NCBI RefSeq assembly: GCF_008065115.1
Contig: NZ_CP042913.1
Span: 1,276,338 to 1,340,337, forward strand
Source of the DNA: Bythopirellula goksoeyrii
GTDB taxonomy: Bacteria; Planctomycetota; Planctomycetia; Pirellulales; Lacipirellulaceae
Length of the DNA: 64,000 nt
Direction of reading: 5' to 3'
Shown: positions 1 to 10,573 of the stretch, piece by piece
How positions within the stretch are numbered: the first letter of the stretch is position 1
Layout: every line of letters starts with the position of its first letter
The notes under the pieces: model-generated
The model's database searches: none
What the model saw: the letters and a program-made list of their open reading frames with translations, nothing else
Told to the model about the DNA's origin: nothing
Translations under genes and position numbers: made by a program

Positions 1-1276
1 GCCAGGCGAACACAATATCTGCACGCAGATCTCGACTACACATCGCCAGGTAGGATCCCCCATAGGCCTTGCGGACAATGACTGTGATCTTAGGGACGGT
101 TGCCGAGGCATAGGCGAAGAGCATCTTTGCTCCATGGCGGATAATGCCCCCACGTTCTTGACCCACGCCGGGCAAGAAACCTGGAATATCTACCAAGGTG
201 AGCAGTGGAACATTGAATGCATTGCAGAACCTAATGAAGCGAGCTCCCTTATCCGAGGCGTCGATGTCGAGGGATCCCGCTTTGACGTTTGGCTGATTGG
301 CAATGATGCCGACTACCATGCCATCGATCCGACCGAATCCAACGATCAGGTTGGTGGCAAAATCCCGATGGACTTCGAGAAACTGACTGCCATCTACCAG
401 TCGATCAATAATCGCCTGCATATCGAGTGGTGCTTTGGCATCCTCGGGAACTAATTCGTTCAAAACTTCATCCGGGTCGAGGGATATATCTGTTGTCGGA
501 CGATGAGGAGGGTCCTGCATATTGTTGGGAGGTAAGTAGGATAGCAAATCCTTAGCAAGCTGGATCGCGTGCTCATCGTTGTCGGCAATAAAATGCACAT
601 TCCCGCTGATACTCGCGTTTGCTACCGCACCACCGATCTCTTCCATCGTGGCATCGACCCCCGTGACCGCTTTGATCACTTGGGGACCGCAAATGAACAT
701 GTTTGCATTCTCGCGCGTCATGATCAGGAAGTCCATGAGAGCGGGAGAGTAGGCTGCCCCACCTGCGCAATTGCCCGCAATGATTGCAATCTGGGGAATG
801 GAACCCGAGAGCATCACATTGCGATAAAAAACTTGCCCGTAACCGGAAAGCGATTCCACGGCCTCTTGGATTCGAGCTCCACCCGAATCATTGATCGCGA
901 CGAATGGCATGCCACATTCCAGGGCATAATCCATGACGTCACAAATCTTCTTGGCATGCCGTTGCCCCAGAGCACCGCCACCAACAGTGAAGTCTTGGCT
1001 AAACGAAGCAACTGGCAGACCGTCGACATGTCCAACGCCAGTGATTACCCCATCACAGGGGAGCTTCGTCTTCTCCATGCCAAAATCATGACAAGCATGT
1101 TCGACGTGCATTCCCCATTCCTGAAATGTTTCAGCATCAAAGAGACATTCGAGTCGCTCGCGAGCTGAAAGTTGGCCTCGGGCATGCTGTTTATCGCGTC
1201 TGCCCTGTCCCCCACCAAGCAGGGCAGTCTGTCGGTGCTCAGAAAGAGAGTCCAATAATTCCTTGCGGATACTCAT
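1..1276 (-). CDS. Acyl-CoA carboxylase carboxyltransferase subunit (propionyl/methylmalonyl-CoA type), 3' end off the window
   Basis: Read on the minus strand from the ATG at 1276, the frame stays open to base 2, giving 425 residues; the C-terminus lies beyond the left edge. It transfers carboxyl from carboxybiotin to an acyl-CoA in the cytosol. Visible signatures are the ARGQLSARERLE entry motif, [12 protein letters not shown], the oxyanion-hole segment GNCAGGAAYSPA, the second-half glycines around FLPGVGQERGGI, and VRKAYGGSYLAM. Its closest relative in the window is the complete copy at 3846-5378, with the same block order. No biotin carboxylase lies beside this copy, so it probably shares the alpha subunit at 5399 or uses one further left. 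No strong Shine-Dalgarno is visible. Substrate specificity is inferred from family resemblance only. Confidence 0.93.
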   Translation of the reverse strand, partial: MSIRKELLDSLSEHRQTALLGGGQGRRDKQHARGQLSARERLECLFDAETFQEWGMHVEHACHDFGMEKTKLPCDGVITGVGHVDGLPVASFSQDFTVGGGALGQRHAKKICDVMDYALECGMPFVAINDSGGARIQEAVESLSGYGQVFYRNVMLSGSIPQIAIIAGNCAGGAAYSPALMDFLIMTRENANMFICGPQVIKAVTGVDATMEEIGGAVANASISGNVHFIADNDEHAIQLAKDLLSYLPPNNMQDPPHRPTTDISLDPDEVLNELVPEDAKAPLDMQAIIDRLVDGSQFLEVHRDFATNLIVGFGRIDGMVVGIIANQPNVKAGSLDIDASDKGARFIRFCNAFNVPLLTLVDIPGFLPGVGQERGGIIRHGAKMLFAYASATVPKITVIVRKAYGGSYLAMCSRDLRADIVFAW

Positions 1277-1313
1277 AGGGTATTTTCACACTTGATGCGG
1301 CCGGCAAGGCACA

Positions 1314-1520
1314 TCATCCTTCATCAATGTACTTGAAAGACAAACTGAGCCTCGTGCGGTACAGGATTTTCCCATCTTCGAGCTTGAGATCCATTTTGGT
1401 CACCTCAGCGATGCGCAAATCCCGCAGCGTTCGGCGTGCGATCTCTATTCCATTCTTGGCGGCATCGTCCCAGGAGACCTCACTGGTTCCGACAATCTCG
1501 ATTACCTTGTAAAGACTCAT
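1314..1520 (-). CDS. Dodecin family protein
   Basis: A 68-residue protein that fits dodecin, a small dodecameric flavin-binding storage or buffering protein. It has the opening YKVIEIVGTS, one helix (VSWDDAAKNGIEIARRT) and two strands ending in LSFKYID. I start at the third codon of the open frame (MSLYKV) because the family begins there. The aromatic Trp that stacks on flavin in characterised dodecins (in the segment LRWFEV) is replaced here by Ile (LRIAEV), so flavin binding may be weak or different. It lies between the carboxyltransferase and the PhaR-type gene, 37 bases from the former. Confidence 0.88.
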   Translation of the reverse strand: MSLYKVIEIVGTSEVSWDDAAKNGIEIARRTLRDLRIAEVTKMDLKLEDGKILYRTRLSLSFKYIDEG

Positions 1521-1618
1521 AAACATAGTACTCCATAGCTGAATGAGAGTTCATGAAAGCGACTGAGTACGGATACTCTAGCACCTCACCGGAACCTCAT
1601 TCAAGGGACGCATAGCGA

Positions 1619-2122
1619 TCAGATATCCAAATTCTCTCTGGATTCCAATTGCTTGATACGATCTTCAAGTTCTTCAATCCTTTGAGCCAGTTGTGCTTTC
1701 TCATCAAGAGATTTCTTGGGGGACCCGTTGGCAGGCTTAAACCCATCCATCCAGGCCTTAGCCCAATGCATTGGATTCACCAAGTCTTTCGCACTTGCAG
1801 TATGCCGCTGGAGATAGTCGAGGTAAGTCAAGGAATGCTGGAAATAATCTCTTAGGAAGTCGGTTACCATTTCGTTCGAGCGGACGATGCTGTGCAACAT
1901 ATCCACTGGAAACAATGAGATATTTTCAGGTTGGCGGTCGAGAATTATCTGCGCGAGCACACTCCGTGTAAGAGATTCTCCTGATTGACTATCGCTTATT
2001 TCAATGGTCCTTCCCTCCCGAATGAGCTTTTCGATGTCTTGCAAAGAGACATACTTGCTGTCATTGCGAGAATAGAAGCGTCTGTTCGGATAGCGCTTTA
2101 TTTGAACGACTTCCTCGGACAT
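1619..2122 (-). CDS. phaR: PhaR-type polyhydroxyalkanoate synthesis regulator
   Basis: This 167-residue protein carries the PHA accumulation regulator DNA-binding domain in residues about 5-65, seen as IKRYPNRRFYS, then SKYVSLQDIEKLIREG and SLTRSVLAQII. PhaR proteins bind both DNA upstream of phasin genes and the polymer, releasing phasin expression when PHA accumulates. The C-terminus is a predicted coiled coil (QLAQRIEELEDRIKQLE), probably for oligomerisation. A longer open frame starts at 2188, but I choose the ATG at 2122, which has a GAAGAG-like ribosome site and begins just before the conserved domain. The SDR gene lies immediately upstream and the phasin beyond it, so regulator and target appear to sit together. 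Confidence 0.85.
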   Translation of the reverse strand: MSEEVVQIKRYPNRRFYSRNDSKYVSLQDIEKLIREGRTIEISDSQSGESLTRSVLAQIILDRQPENISLFPVDMLHSIVRSNEMVTDFLRDYFQHSLTYLDYLQRHTASAKDLVNPMHWAKAWMDGFKPANGSPKKSLDEKAQLAQRIEELEDRIKQLESRENLDI

Positions 2123-2169
2123 TTCGCACTCTTCTGGCTTCTGATGAAAACACGAATGGCAGTACTTTA

Positions 2170-2985
2170 TTAAGCCTGGGGATGCCAACCGGCATCTGCC
2201 CAGAGTTGCCCACTGACTGCCGAATTAGAAATCATGAAGCAAATCGCATCGGCGATTTCATCGGGACGTATCAGTCGACGCAATTGGGTATACGGTAACA
2301 CATATTTCGCGATGTAGTCTTCGCCCAGACTGCGTAGCATGGGGGTATCGGTAAAGCCAGGATGGATTATCCCACATCGGACGCCGTAGTACATGGCCTC
2401 CTTCGTTAACGTGGCTGCTGCACCTTCCAGGCCTGCCTTTGTCGCAGCATACGAGATCTGACCCTTGTTTCCCTGGGAGGAGACCGAGCCGATGAACATA
2501 ATGGTCCCTTGGACTTCTTCTTCAGGTTGCCACTGTTTGAGCCCTTGTCGCCAGCGGTTCTCTGCGAGTTTCGCTACCATTTCGATGGCCCAATAAATTG
2601 GTGCAATCAAATTGACTTCAGTGACTTCGCGGAAGGACTTGACGGAATAGGGTTCAGCCCGGCCTGTCTGCTTATCTAGCTTCACCGCCAAAGCGTCGCG
2701 GGTGATGCCCGCCGCCGGGACGCAGATCGAAACGACTCCATGACGCTCCATCACGTCCTCGTAAACTTGCGTTCGGAAGGTGTCGTTGGTGGTATCGCCT
2801 ACTTTGACCTCAGCGACTTGTCTTCCCACTTCCGAGTTGATGGAATCAGCTAACTCATAGACTTGATCTCTTCTATCGACCAACACCACTGTGCGCGCTC
2901 CGCGTTTAGCCAATTCCAGTGAGACTGCTGCTCCAATTCCACTACCGGCTCCCGTTACTAACGCCACTCGATCGTTAATTTTCAT
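2170..2985 (-). CDS. Short-chain dehydrogenase/reductase, PHA-locus associated
   Basis: A 271-residue classical SDR with the Rossmann nucleotide motif TGAGSGIG near residue 12, a catalytic Ser in FIGSVSSQ and the YxxxK pair in SYAATKAG. The substrate cannot be read. By family and position, between a PhaR-type regulator and a phasin, it is likely a 3-hydroxyacyl-CoA or acetoacetyl-CoA reductase. It is longer than PhaB at 23685, with an insertion around residues 120-155. I start at MKINDR (ATG 2985) rather than 2949-3021 alternatives because the fold begins there. The 3' end lies 47 bases before the phaR ATG, suggesting one transcript. Confidence 0.82.
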   Translation of the reverse strand: MKINDRVALVTGAGSGIGAAVSLELAKRGARTVVLVDRRDQVYELADSINSEVGRQVAEVKVGDTTNDTFRTQVYEDVMERHGVVSICVPAAGITRDALAVKLDKQTGRAEPYSVKSFREVTEVNLIAPIYWAIEMVAKLAENRWRQGLKQWQPEEEVQGTIMFIGSVSSQGNKGQISYAATKAGLEGAAATLTKEAMYYGVRCGIIHPGFTDTPMLRSLGEDYIAKYVLPYTQLRRLIRPDEIADAICFMISNSAVSGQLWADAGWHPQA

Positions 2986-3022
2986 GATAGCACCTACCTG
3001 GAATGTTAATCGACTAAACACG

Positions 3023-3054
3023 ACTCATGGGGTCCTAACTGGAACCCCATGAGT
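3023..3054 (-). terminator. Stem-loop after the phasin gene
   Basis: ACTCATGGGGT (3023-3033) pairs perfectly with ACCCCATGAGT (3044-3054); the inner CC and GG can extend the stem past one bulged base. It sits 38 bases past the phasin stop and 38 bases before the SDR start codon. The minus-strand 3' flank (CGTGTTTAG) is only mildly T-rich, so it may be a partial terminator or a processing hairpin that sets phasin above SDR expression. Confidence 0.55.
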
Positions 3055-3091
3055 TACATTGGCCATAGCACTCGAGTTGATCGACCGCCTC

Positions 3092-3526
3092 TCAAGGACC
3101 GGCTTTTGCGAACAAATCTGTCCATTTGGTGATTGCTTCTTGAAATTCGCGAATTTGCGATTCCGTCATTTCTTTCATGCAATCAAGAGACTTGCGGCAG
3201 AGTTGCTCAGACCGCCGCCGGAACTCCTCGGGCGTACTTGCATCCGTGATGCTCAGCGCTGCATCCAGGGATTCAATCGCCGCCTGGTATTGTCGCTCGA
3301 CCACATCACGATGCTTGCGCGCCAGAGTCGAAATCGTATCAACCCATTGCTTTCGAAATCCTTGCATTTGATTCAGCACCGCAGTTTGGGGCGTCGGAAT
3401 GCCAGGCCACATGCTAGCCCATTGGCTATAGACTTCCTGCTGCATCTTTAGATTGGCCTCGGCTGCCTTGCGGATGTTCTGAAAAACCTCCTCAAACACG
3501 GGGCTTCCTGTCATGGTTTCTGTCAT
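3092..3526 (-). CDS. Phasin-family PHA granule-associated protein
   Basis: A 144-residue, largely helical amphipathic protein without signal peptide or Cys-based motifs beyond two Cys. The segment from FEEVFQNIRKAAEANLKMQQE through the long helix resembles phasins, which coat PHA granules and set granule size. A Gln/Trp/Met-rich stretch (SQWASMWPGIPTPQTAVLNQM) is typical of the family. The start is the ATG at 3526 because a strong AAGGAG lies nine bases upstream; an in-frame start at 3586 lacks support. It diverges from pccB across 319 bases that hold a perfect TTGCAGCAA-centred dyad. The phasin assignment rests on composition and context. Confidence 0.78.
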   Translation of the reverse strand: MTETMTGSPVFEEVFQNIRKAAEANLKMQQEVYSQWASMWPGIPTPQTAVLNQMQGFRKQWVDTISTLARKHRDVVERQYQAAIESLDAALSITDASTPEEFRRRSEQLCRKSLDCMKEMTESQIREFQEAITKWTDLFAKAGP

Positions 3527-3653
3527 GATTTGGGTCTCCTTATGTTCAGGTGCTTTTGCTGGAAGGTTTACGCCCTTCCTGGACACCTAGTTAATGTGCG
3601 TCTCTATCGCTATTGTTCGTCAAAACAAAGAGGAAGTCAATAGGAAATCACGC

Positions 3654-3666
3654 AATTGCAGCAATT
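3654..3666. promoter_or_regulatory. Perfect dyad AATTGC-A-GCAATT, candidate PhaR operator
   Basis: The 13-base sequence AATTGCAGCAATT is its own reverse complement apart from the central base. It lies in the intergenic stretch between the divergent phasin and pccB genes. Characterised PhaR proteins recognise TGC/GCA half-sites upstream of phasin genes, and this dyad has that form. No clear -35/-10 pair could be placed with confidence. Operator function is inferred. Confidence 0.4.
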
Positions 3667-3845
3667 AATATAAGTACTTACAGGGCAATGAGTTAAATTA
3701 ATTGTGATGCGACATTATTAGAAAAATTATTGCTTATGCATTAATCTGTCTCGCATCTGCAGTAGTATTTGAATAGAATGCAAGGGTGGCAGATTTGAAT
3801 TCAGTCGGTAGAAGTCTGGATCGGATAGATAAAGGAAAAGGAGCC

Positions 3846-5378
3846 ATGCAAGAAATTGTCCGCAAATTAGCTGAAAAACGAGCGGCTGCCGAAATGGGAG
3901 GGGGGCTAGAACGCATCGAAGCCCAGCATGCCAAAGGAAAGCTGACTGCCCGGGAACGAATAGAGCTGCTGATGGACCCCTGGTCCTTTGAAGAGTGGGA
4001 CATGTTTGTCGAACACCGCTGCTCCGATTTCGGTATGAAAGACCAAAGCATTCCGGGCGATGGAGTGGTGACTGGTTACGGCACAATCAACGGCCGGATG
4101 GTGTTCGTCTTTAGCCAAGACTTCACAGTGTTTGGTGGTTCTCTTTCCGAGGCACATGCCGAGAAGATCTGTAAGGTGATGGATCATGCCATGAAGGTGG
4201 GTGCCCCGGTTATCGGTCTCAATGATTCCGGTGGAGCCCGAATTCAGGAAGGTGTTGCCTCGCTAGGCGGCTATGCGGATGTCTTCCAACGCAACGTGTT
4301 GGCATCGGGAGTCATCCCTCAGATTTCTCTGATCATGGGTCCATGTGCAGGTGGTGCTGTATATTCACCGGCCATGACCGATTTTATCTTCATGGTCAAA
4401 GATAGTTCCTACATGTTTGTCACGGGGCCGGAGGTCGTGAAAACAGTCACCCACGAAACGGTGACCCATGAGGAACTAGGAGGAGCCATAACACACTCGA
4501 CTAAATCGGGCGTCGCGGATCGGGCGTTTGAAAATGACATAGAGGCTTTGTTGATGATCCGACGACTCATCAATTACCTACCGGCGAATAATAAAGACGC
4601 TCCACCATATCGTCCTACACCAGATAGTGCAGATCGATCTGAGCCATCGCTTGATACCCTGGTTCCTGACAGTCCTACTAAGCCTTATGACATGAAAGAA
4701 TTGATCTTGAAAATTGTCGATGACACAGATTTCTTCGAGATTCAACCAGAGTATGCCAAGAACATGGTTATCGGTTTTGCGAGAATGGAAGGCCATCCTG
4801 TGGGAATCGTTGCTAATCAACCGATGGTGCTGGCAGGGTGCTTGGACATTAAGTCGGCGATCAAGGCCGCCCGATTCGTTCGATTTTGCGATTGTTTTAG
4901 TATCCCCATTCTTACGTTGGTTGATGTCCCCGGCTTTATGCCTGGGACTTCTCAGGAATTCGGTGGGATCATCAAGCATGGAGCGAAACTACTATATGCC
5001 TTTGCCGAGGCGACTGTCCCCAAGATTACTCTGATAACACGAAAGGCTTATGGTGGTGCCTATGATGTGATGGCATCGAAACACTTGCGAGGTGATGTGA
5101 ATCTGGCGTGGCCCAGCGCGGAAATAGCGGTGATGGGGCCGAAAGGCGCTGTGGAAATAATTTTTCGTAAAGAACGAGGAGATGAAGCGCGTATAGAAGA
5201 ATTGACCGACGAATATCGCGAACGCTTTGCCAACCCATTCGTTGCCGGACGACGCGGGTTTATCGACGATGTGATCATGCCGAGCCAGACACGAAAGCGA
5301 ATCTGCCGGTCGCTCGCTCTACTGCGCAACAAGAAGCTGGAAAACCCGTGGCGGAAGCATGGAAATATCCCGCTGTAA
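3846..5378 (+). CDS. pccB: Propionyl-CoA carboxylase beta (carboxyltransferase) subunit
   Basis: A 510-residue carboxyltransferase of the usual PccB length. Motifs include [62 protein letters not shown] and [16 protein letters not shown], covering both crotonase-like halves. It carboxylates propionyl-CoA (possibly acetyl-CoA too) to methylmalonyl-CoA with the biotin subunit encoded 20 bases downstream. The open frame reaches back to a GTG at 3786, but I choose the ATG at 3846 after the purine-rich AAAGGAAAAGGAG. It is the first gene of a two-gene operon transcribed away from the phasin gene. A second, incomplete copy lies at 1-1276. Confidence 0.92.
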   Translation: MQEIVRKLAEKRAAAEMGGGLERIEAQHAKGKLTARERIELLMDPWSFEEWDMFVEHRCSDFGMKDQSIPGDGVVTGYGTINGRMVFVFSQDFTVFGGSLSEAHAEKICKVMDHAMKVGAPVIGLNDSGGARIQEGVASLGGYADVFQRNVLASGVIPQISLIMGPCAGGAVYSPAMTDFIFMVKDSSYMFVTGPEVVKTVTHETVTHEELGGAITHSTKSGVADRAFENDIEALLMIRRLINYLPANNKDAPPYRPTPDSADRSEPSLDTLVPDSPTKPYDMKELILKIVDDTDFFEIQPEYAKNMVIGFARMEGHPVGIVANQPMVLAGCLDIKSAIKAARFVRFCDCFSIPILTLVDVPGFMPGTSQEFGGIIKHGAKLLYAFAEATVPKITLITRKAYGGAYDVMASKHLRGDVNLAWPSAEIAVMGPKGAVEIIFRKERGDEARIEELTDEYRERFANPFVAGRRGFIDDVIMPSQTRKRICRSLALLRNKKLENPWRKHGNIPL

Positions 5379-5398
5379 ATAGGTTGAAGGAAACTCTC

Positions 5399-7384
5399 AT
5401 GTTCAAGAAGATACTCATTGCCAACCGAGGTGAGATCGCCTGCCGGGTCATCAAATCGGCGAAAAGAATGGGCATTCTCACCGTTGCCGTCTATTCAGAA
5501 GCAGACAAGGATGCCCTTCATGTTTCTCTGGCCGACGAAGCGGTCTGCATTGGACCATCCACATCCTCGCAGAGTTATCTGGTCGCTGATCGCATTCTGG
5601 AGGCTTGTCGATCTACGCAAGCCGACGCCGTTCATCCGGGTTATGGATTTCTTTCAGAGAACGCTGAGTTTGCCAAACAGCTAGATCAGGCCGGCATCGT
5701 TTTTATTGGTCCAGGGGTGCATGCTATTACTTCGATGGGTGACAAGATCACTTCGAAACAACTTGCTCAGGAGGCGGGGGTCAACACGGTTCCAGGTTCC
5801 ACGGAGGTCATTTGCGACCCCGTCATGGCGGTTAGAATAGCACAAAGCATCGGCTATCCTGTCATGCTCAAGGCGAGCGCCGGTGGTGGTGGAAAGGGCA
5901 TGCGAGTCGCCTTTAATGATGAAGATTGTCAGGAAGGCTTTGAGCGCGCCAGTAATGAAGCCCGCTCTAGCTTTGGTGATGATCGCATCTTCATCGAGAA
6001 ATTCATCGAACAACCCCGCCACATTGAGATCCAAGTCTTGGGTGACACCCACGGTAACATCGTTCACCTGGGTGAACGTGAGTGCTCATTGCAACGGCGT
6101 CACCAAAAGATAATCGAAGAAGCCCCCTCGCCGTTTATTGATGAGGAAACCCGAGCTCGCATGGGAGAGCAGGCAGTTGCTTTGGCTCGGGCAGTGCAAT
6201 ACCATTCGGCTGGGACAGTAGAATTCATTGTCGATGCGGAGCGCAATTTCTACTTCCTCGAGATGAACACGCGACTTCAGGTCGAGCACCCAGTGACAGA
6301 GTTTGTGACTGGACTGGACTTGGTCGAACTGATGATCCGTATCGCAGCAGGGGAACCTTTGCCACTCTCACAAGCCGACATAAGGCTTAAGGGATGGGCC
6401 ATCGAGGCTCGTATCTACGCCGAAGATCCGTTCCGTAACTTCCTCCCCTCGGTGGGACGTCTGGTGCGTTATGCACCACCTAGTGGAACGGAACATGTGC
6501 GGGTGGACACGGGGGTATACGAAGGTGGAGAGGTCTCGATTCATTACGACCCCATGATCGCCAAGCTGATTACCTATGGCGCGGATCGTGAGGAAAGTAT
6601 CCAGCGGATGCGCAGGGCACTCAATGAGTTCACGATTCGGGGGGTCGCGCATAATATCAGTTTCCTGGGAGCCCTGGTCAATCATCCGAGATTTGCCAAG
6701 GGGCAGTTGAGTACCAACCTGATTGCAGAGGAATACCCCGACGGATTCGACGCCACGAATGTAGTGCACGATGATCCCGCGCTGCTGATCATCGTTTGTG
6801 CAGTGATCCATCGTCGCTATCGCGAGCGGGCGGCTCAGATTAGTGGCCAACTGCCTGGCTATGAACCCCAGGTGGGTCAGCAATGGGTGATCGTTACAGG
6901 TAACGAGCATCATCCTGTTGAGATTTGCCCGGCCGAACAAGGATACGATGTGACCTACGCCGACCTGACCTACCATGTTGAAAGCAATTGGGAGTTCGGA
7001 CAACCCTTGTTCCGTGGCCGCATCGATGGAGTAGATGTCTGTGTTCAAGTGGAACGTCGACATCTCATCTATCGACTGTTCCATTGGGGTACGCAAGTAG
7101 ACATGCTGGCCCTTTCTGCTCGGGCTGCCGGTCTGCTCTCACTAATGCCTGTCAAAGAGCCCCCCGACCTGAGCAAGTTTCTGTTGTCGCCCATGCCGGG
7201 CATGCTCGCGAGCTTGAGAGTGGAAGTCGGTGAAGAGGTGAAGGCAGGCCAAGACTTGGCTGTGGTCGAGGCAATGAAAATGGAAAATGTCCTCCGGGCA
7301 GAACGCGATGGAAAAGTAGCCCATATCGTGGCAACAGTCGGTGAAACACTTGCCGTGGATCAGGTAATCTTGGAATTCGAGTAG
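5399..7384 (+). CDS. pccA: Acetyl/propionyl-CoA carboxylase alpha subunit (biotin carboxylase plus biotin carrier)
   Basis: A 661-residue biotin-dependent carboxylase. Residues 1-450 form the biotin carboxylase: KILIANRGEIACRVI, HPGYGFLSENAEFA, the glycine-rich ATP-grasp loop KASAGGGGKGMR, and EMNTRLQVEHPVTE. The C-terminal 75 residues are a lipoyl-like biotin carrier with EAMKMEN, in which Lys627 is biotinylated. The middle 450-590 is a poorly conserved linker typical of PCC alpha. The start MFKKIL is preceded by GAAGGAA at good spacing. It follows pccB by 20 bases. Together they feed methylmalonyl-CoA to the epimerase and mutase at 13-21 kb. Confidence 0.94.
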   Translation: MFKKILIANRGEIACRVIKSAKRMGILTVAVYSEADKDALHVSLADEAVCIGPSTSSQSYLVADRILEACRSTQADAVHPGYGFLSENAEFAKQLDQAGIVFIGPGVHAITSMGDKITSKQLAQEAGVNTVPGSTEVICDPVMAVRIAQSIGYPVMLKASAGGGGKGMRVAFNDEDCQEGFERASNEARSSFGDDRIFIEKFIEQPRHIEIQVLGDTHGNIVHLGERECSLQRRHQKIIEEAPSPFIDEETRARMGEQAVALARAVQYHSAGTVEFIVDAERNFYFLEMNTRLQVEHPVTEFVTGLDLVELMIRIAAGEPLPLSQADIRLKGWAIEARIYAEDPFRNFLPSVGRLVRYAPPSGTEHVRVDTGVYEGGEVSIHYDPMIAKLITYGADREESIQRMRRALNEFTIRGVAHNISFLGALVNHPRFAKGQLSTNLIAEEYPDGFDATNVVHDDPALLIIVCAVIHRRYRERAAQISGQLPGYEPQVGQQWVIVTGNEHHPVEICPAEQGYDVTYADLTYHVESNWEFGQPLFRGRIDGVDVCVQVERRHLIYRLFHWGTQVDMLALSARAAGLLSLMPVKEPPDLSKFLLSPMPGMLASLRVEVGEEVKAGQDLAVVEAMKMENVLRAERDGKVAHIVATVGETLAVDQVILEFE

Positions 7385-7553
7385 CAAAGAATAGATTGTG
7401 ATTGAAAATCGAGGGGTAATCTGTTTCCAACCTCATCACATGGCACGATACAATCCGACGTAAGGAGCCAAAACGCGCTCCGTTTCGTCAAGGCGAATCC
7501 AACAGTCGCGCCGCGGTGCTCGAAATCGTGCTCCGCGACGCGTTGCAGGCAAT

Positions 7554-9410
<1,857 letters not shown>

Positions 9411-9457
9411 TTCTTTTGCTCCTCAATAGATAAATAACAGATTTCATCAACCGGTAG

Positions 9458-9473
9458 TGCAACTAACAGGCCA
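9458..9473 (-). promoter_or_regulatory. Sigma-54-like -24/-12 element upstream of pckG
   Basis: On the minus strand the bases read TGGCCT-GTTAG-TTGCA. The GG and GC doublets have the exact sigma-54 spacing, and 9 of the 11 consensus positions of TGGCAC-N5-TTGCW match. The start codon of pckG is 48 bases downstream. Activity is inferred from sequence only. Confidence 0.4.
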
Positions 9474-10161
9474 AACATGACCGTTCTCATCCGGCAAATT
9501 TTCGACTGAGAATATTGTTATGGGTGCATAATCGCCCGATTCCAGCAATACAGTGTGCGGATTTGGCGCAGTGTGCAGTTTCTGAATTTGAGTTGCTCAA
9601 CCTTAAAATCACGGTGAAGTTTGAGGCAACCGTACCTTAAGTCAATGGGAAAAGAAGACGGACTACTATTAAGCTGCTTACCGTCATCGGGCATTTCGAA
9701 AAGGGGTATTTAGCTGGCCGTCGCACGTCGCAAGTTGGGTAAATTAAGAAGTTTTGCTCTAGACTCCAACCATTGCGCCAGACGACGCTCTGGCCGGCCT
9801 CAAGAGTCGAAATTCAGTAATGAGACTCGGTAAAGTGAAAAAAGGTATTTTGAGCAGTAGGTCTCTTCTACCTTTCAGGCATTTTGCCGCTCAGATTGTC
9901 TGATAACCTTTGACGATGAGTTTCGAAAAAACAGTGGGCTTTCGCTAGGAAACTCCAAATTGAACTCATTATCCTATATTCTCCTGTCCTATCTCGGTTG
10001 TCGGCTTTGAATCCGGTCAACGTGATCTTCCATACCCAAAAAAGGCCGAGCGACTCCGCGCGCCCAGCTTCAACAGATGGATTAAGGCGTAACACATAGG
10101 TTAGGGGGAATTTCACGCCAATACTATGTAGATAGCTTGATTCAACTCTCCGATTCAAAAC
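9474..10161. other. Long intergenic region between pckG and the Cys-rich gene
   Basis: No convincing gene lies here. A 111-codon minus-strand frame at 9868-10203 shows no recognisable motif, has unlikely composition and overlaps the sigma-54 promoter of the next gene. A short perfect stem GCCAGA/TCTGGC occurs near 9777-9794 without a T-tract. The region may hold activator sites for the divergent sigma-54-type promoters, but I could not identify repeats. Confidence 0.5.
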
Positions 10162-10162
10162 T

Positions 10163-10178
10163 TGGCATGCGCCTTGCA
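10163..10178 (+). promoter_or_regulatory. Sigma-54 promoter (-24/-12)
   Basis: TGGCAT-GCGCC-TTGCA matches the sigma-54 consensus TGGCAC-N5-TTGCW at 10 of 11 positions with exact GG/GC spacing. It lies 48 bases before the ATG of the small Cys-rich gene, a normal leader length. This is the strongest promoter match in the window. Confidence 0.7.
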
Positions 10179-10225
10179 GACTACTTACTGGTACGGCTAA
10201 CAATCACGAGAAAGTGAGGTGCATT

Positions 10226-10573
10226 ATGTACGAAGGAACCGACCTGGAAGACTACATGGCCGAAATTCGCGAACGAGTTTGCTCGCGATGCATCGAGAGG
10301 CCGCCTGGCGGGCCGCCTTGCGAACCACTGGGGAAGCGATGCGGGGTTGAGGTAAACCTTCGCGAGCTAGTCGAAGCCGTGCACCTGGAGCATTCAAACT
10401 GGATGGGACCCTATATCGAACGCTTTCATGAGGGGGTTTGTGCTCACTGTGTGAATCGTCCGACTTCGCAGTGCCCTTGTGCCCTTGACTATTTGCTTCT
10501 ACTTGCTGTTGAAGCGATCGAGGCCGTCGACGAAAGAGGAGGCAAGACAGCGATGCAAAGAGCAGAAACGTAA
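10226..10573 (+). CDS. Small cysteine-rich protein, function unknown
   Basis: A 115-residue protein (MYEGTDLEDYMAEIRERV...) with two cysteine clusters: CSRCIERPPGGPPC plus a further Cys near residues 20-38, and CAHCVNRPTSQCPC near residues 75-88. The two halves look like an internal duplication of a CxxC...C module, suggesting binding of zinc or an iron-sulfur cluster. No signal peptide or membrane segment is seen. I choose ATG 10226, preceded by GAGGTG, over the GTG at 10214. A near-consensus sigma-54 promoter lies 48 bases upstream, so expression probably needs an enhancer-binding activator. The gene stands alone; I do not recognise a named family. Confidence 0.75.
   Translation: MYEGTDLEDYMAEIRERVCSRCIERPPGGPPCEPLGKRCGVEVNLRELVEAVHLEHSNWMGPYIERFHEGVCAHCVNRPTSQCPCALDYLLLLAVEAIEAVDERGGKTAMQRAET

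Noticed and set aside
134-1168. Plus-strand open frames opposite the left edge
   Set aside because: They are shadows; the minus-strand frame gives an unbroken carboxyltransferase with all family motifs.
7512-7537. Hairpin between convergent pccA and pckG as a terminator
   Set aside because: A CGCGGTGC/GCTCCGCG stem is present with one mismatch but there is no T-tract on either strand.
9868-10203. 111-codon minus-strand frame
   Set aside because: No motif or ribosome site, and it covers a likely sigma-54 promoter of the other strand.
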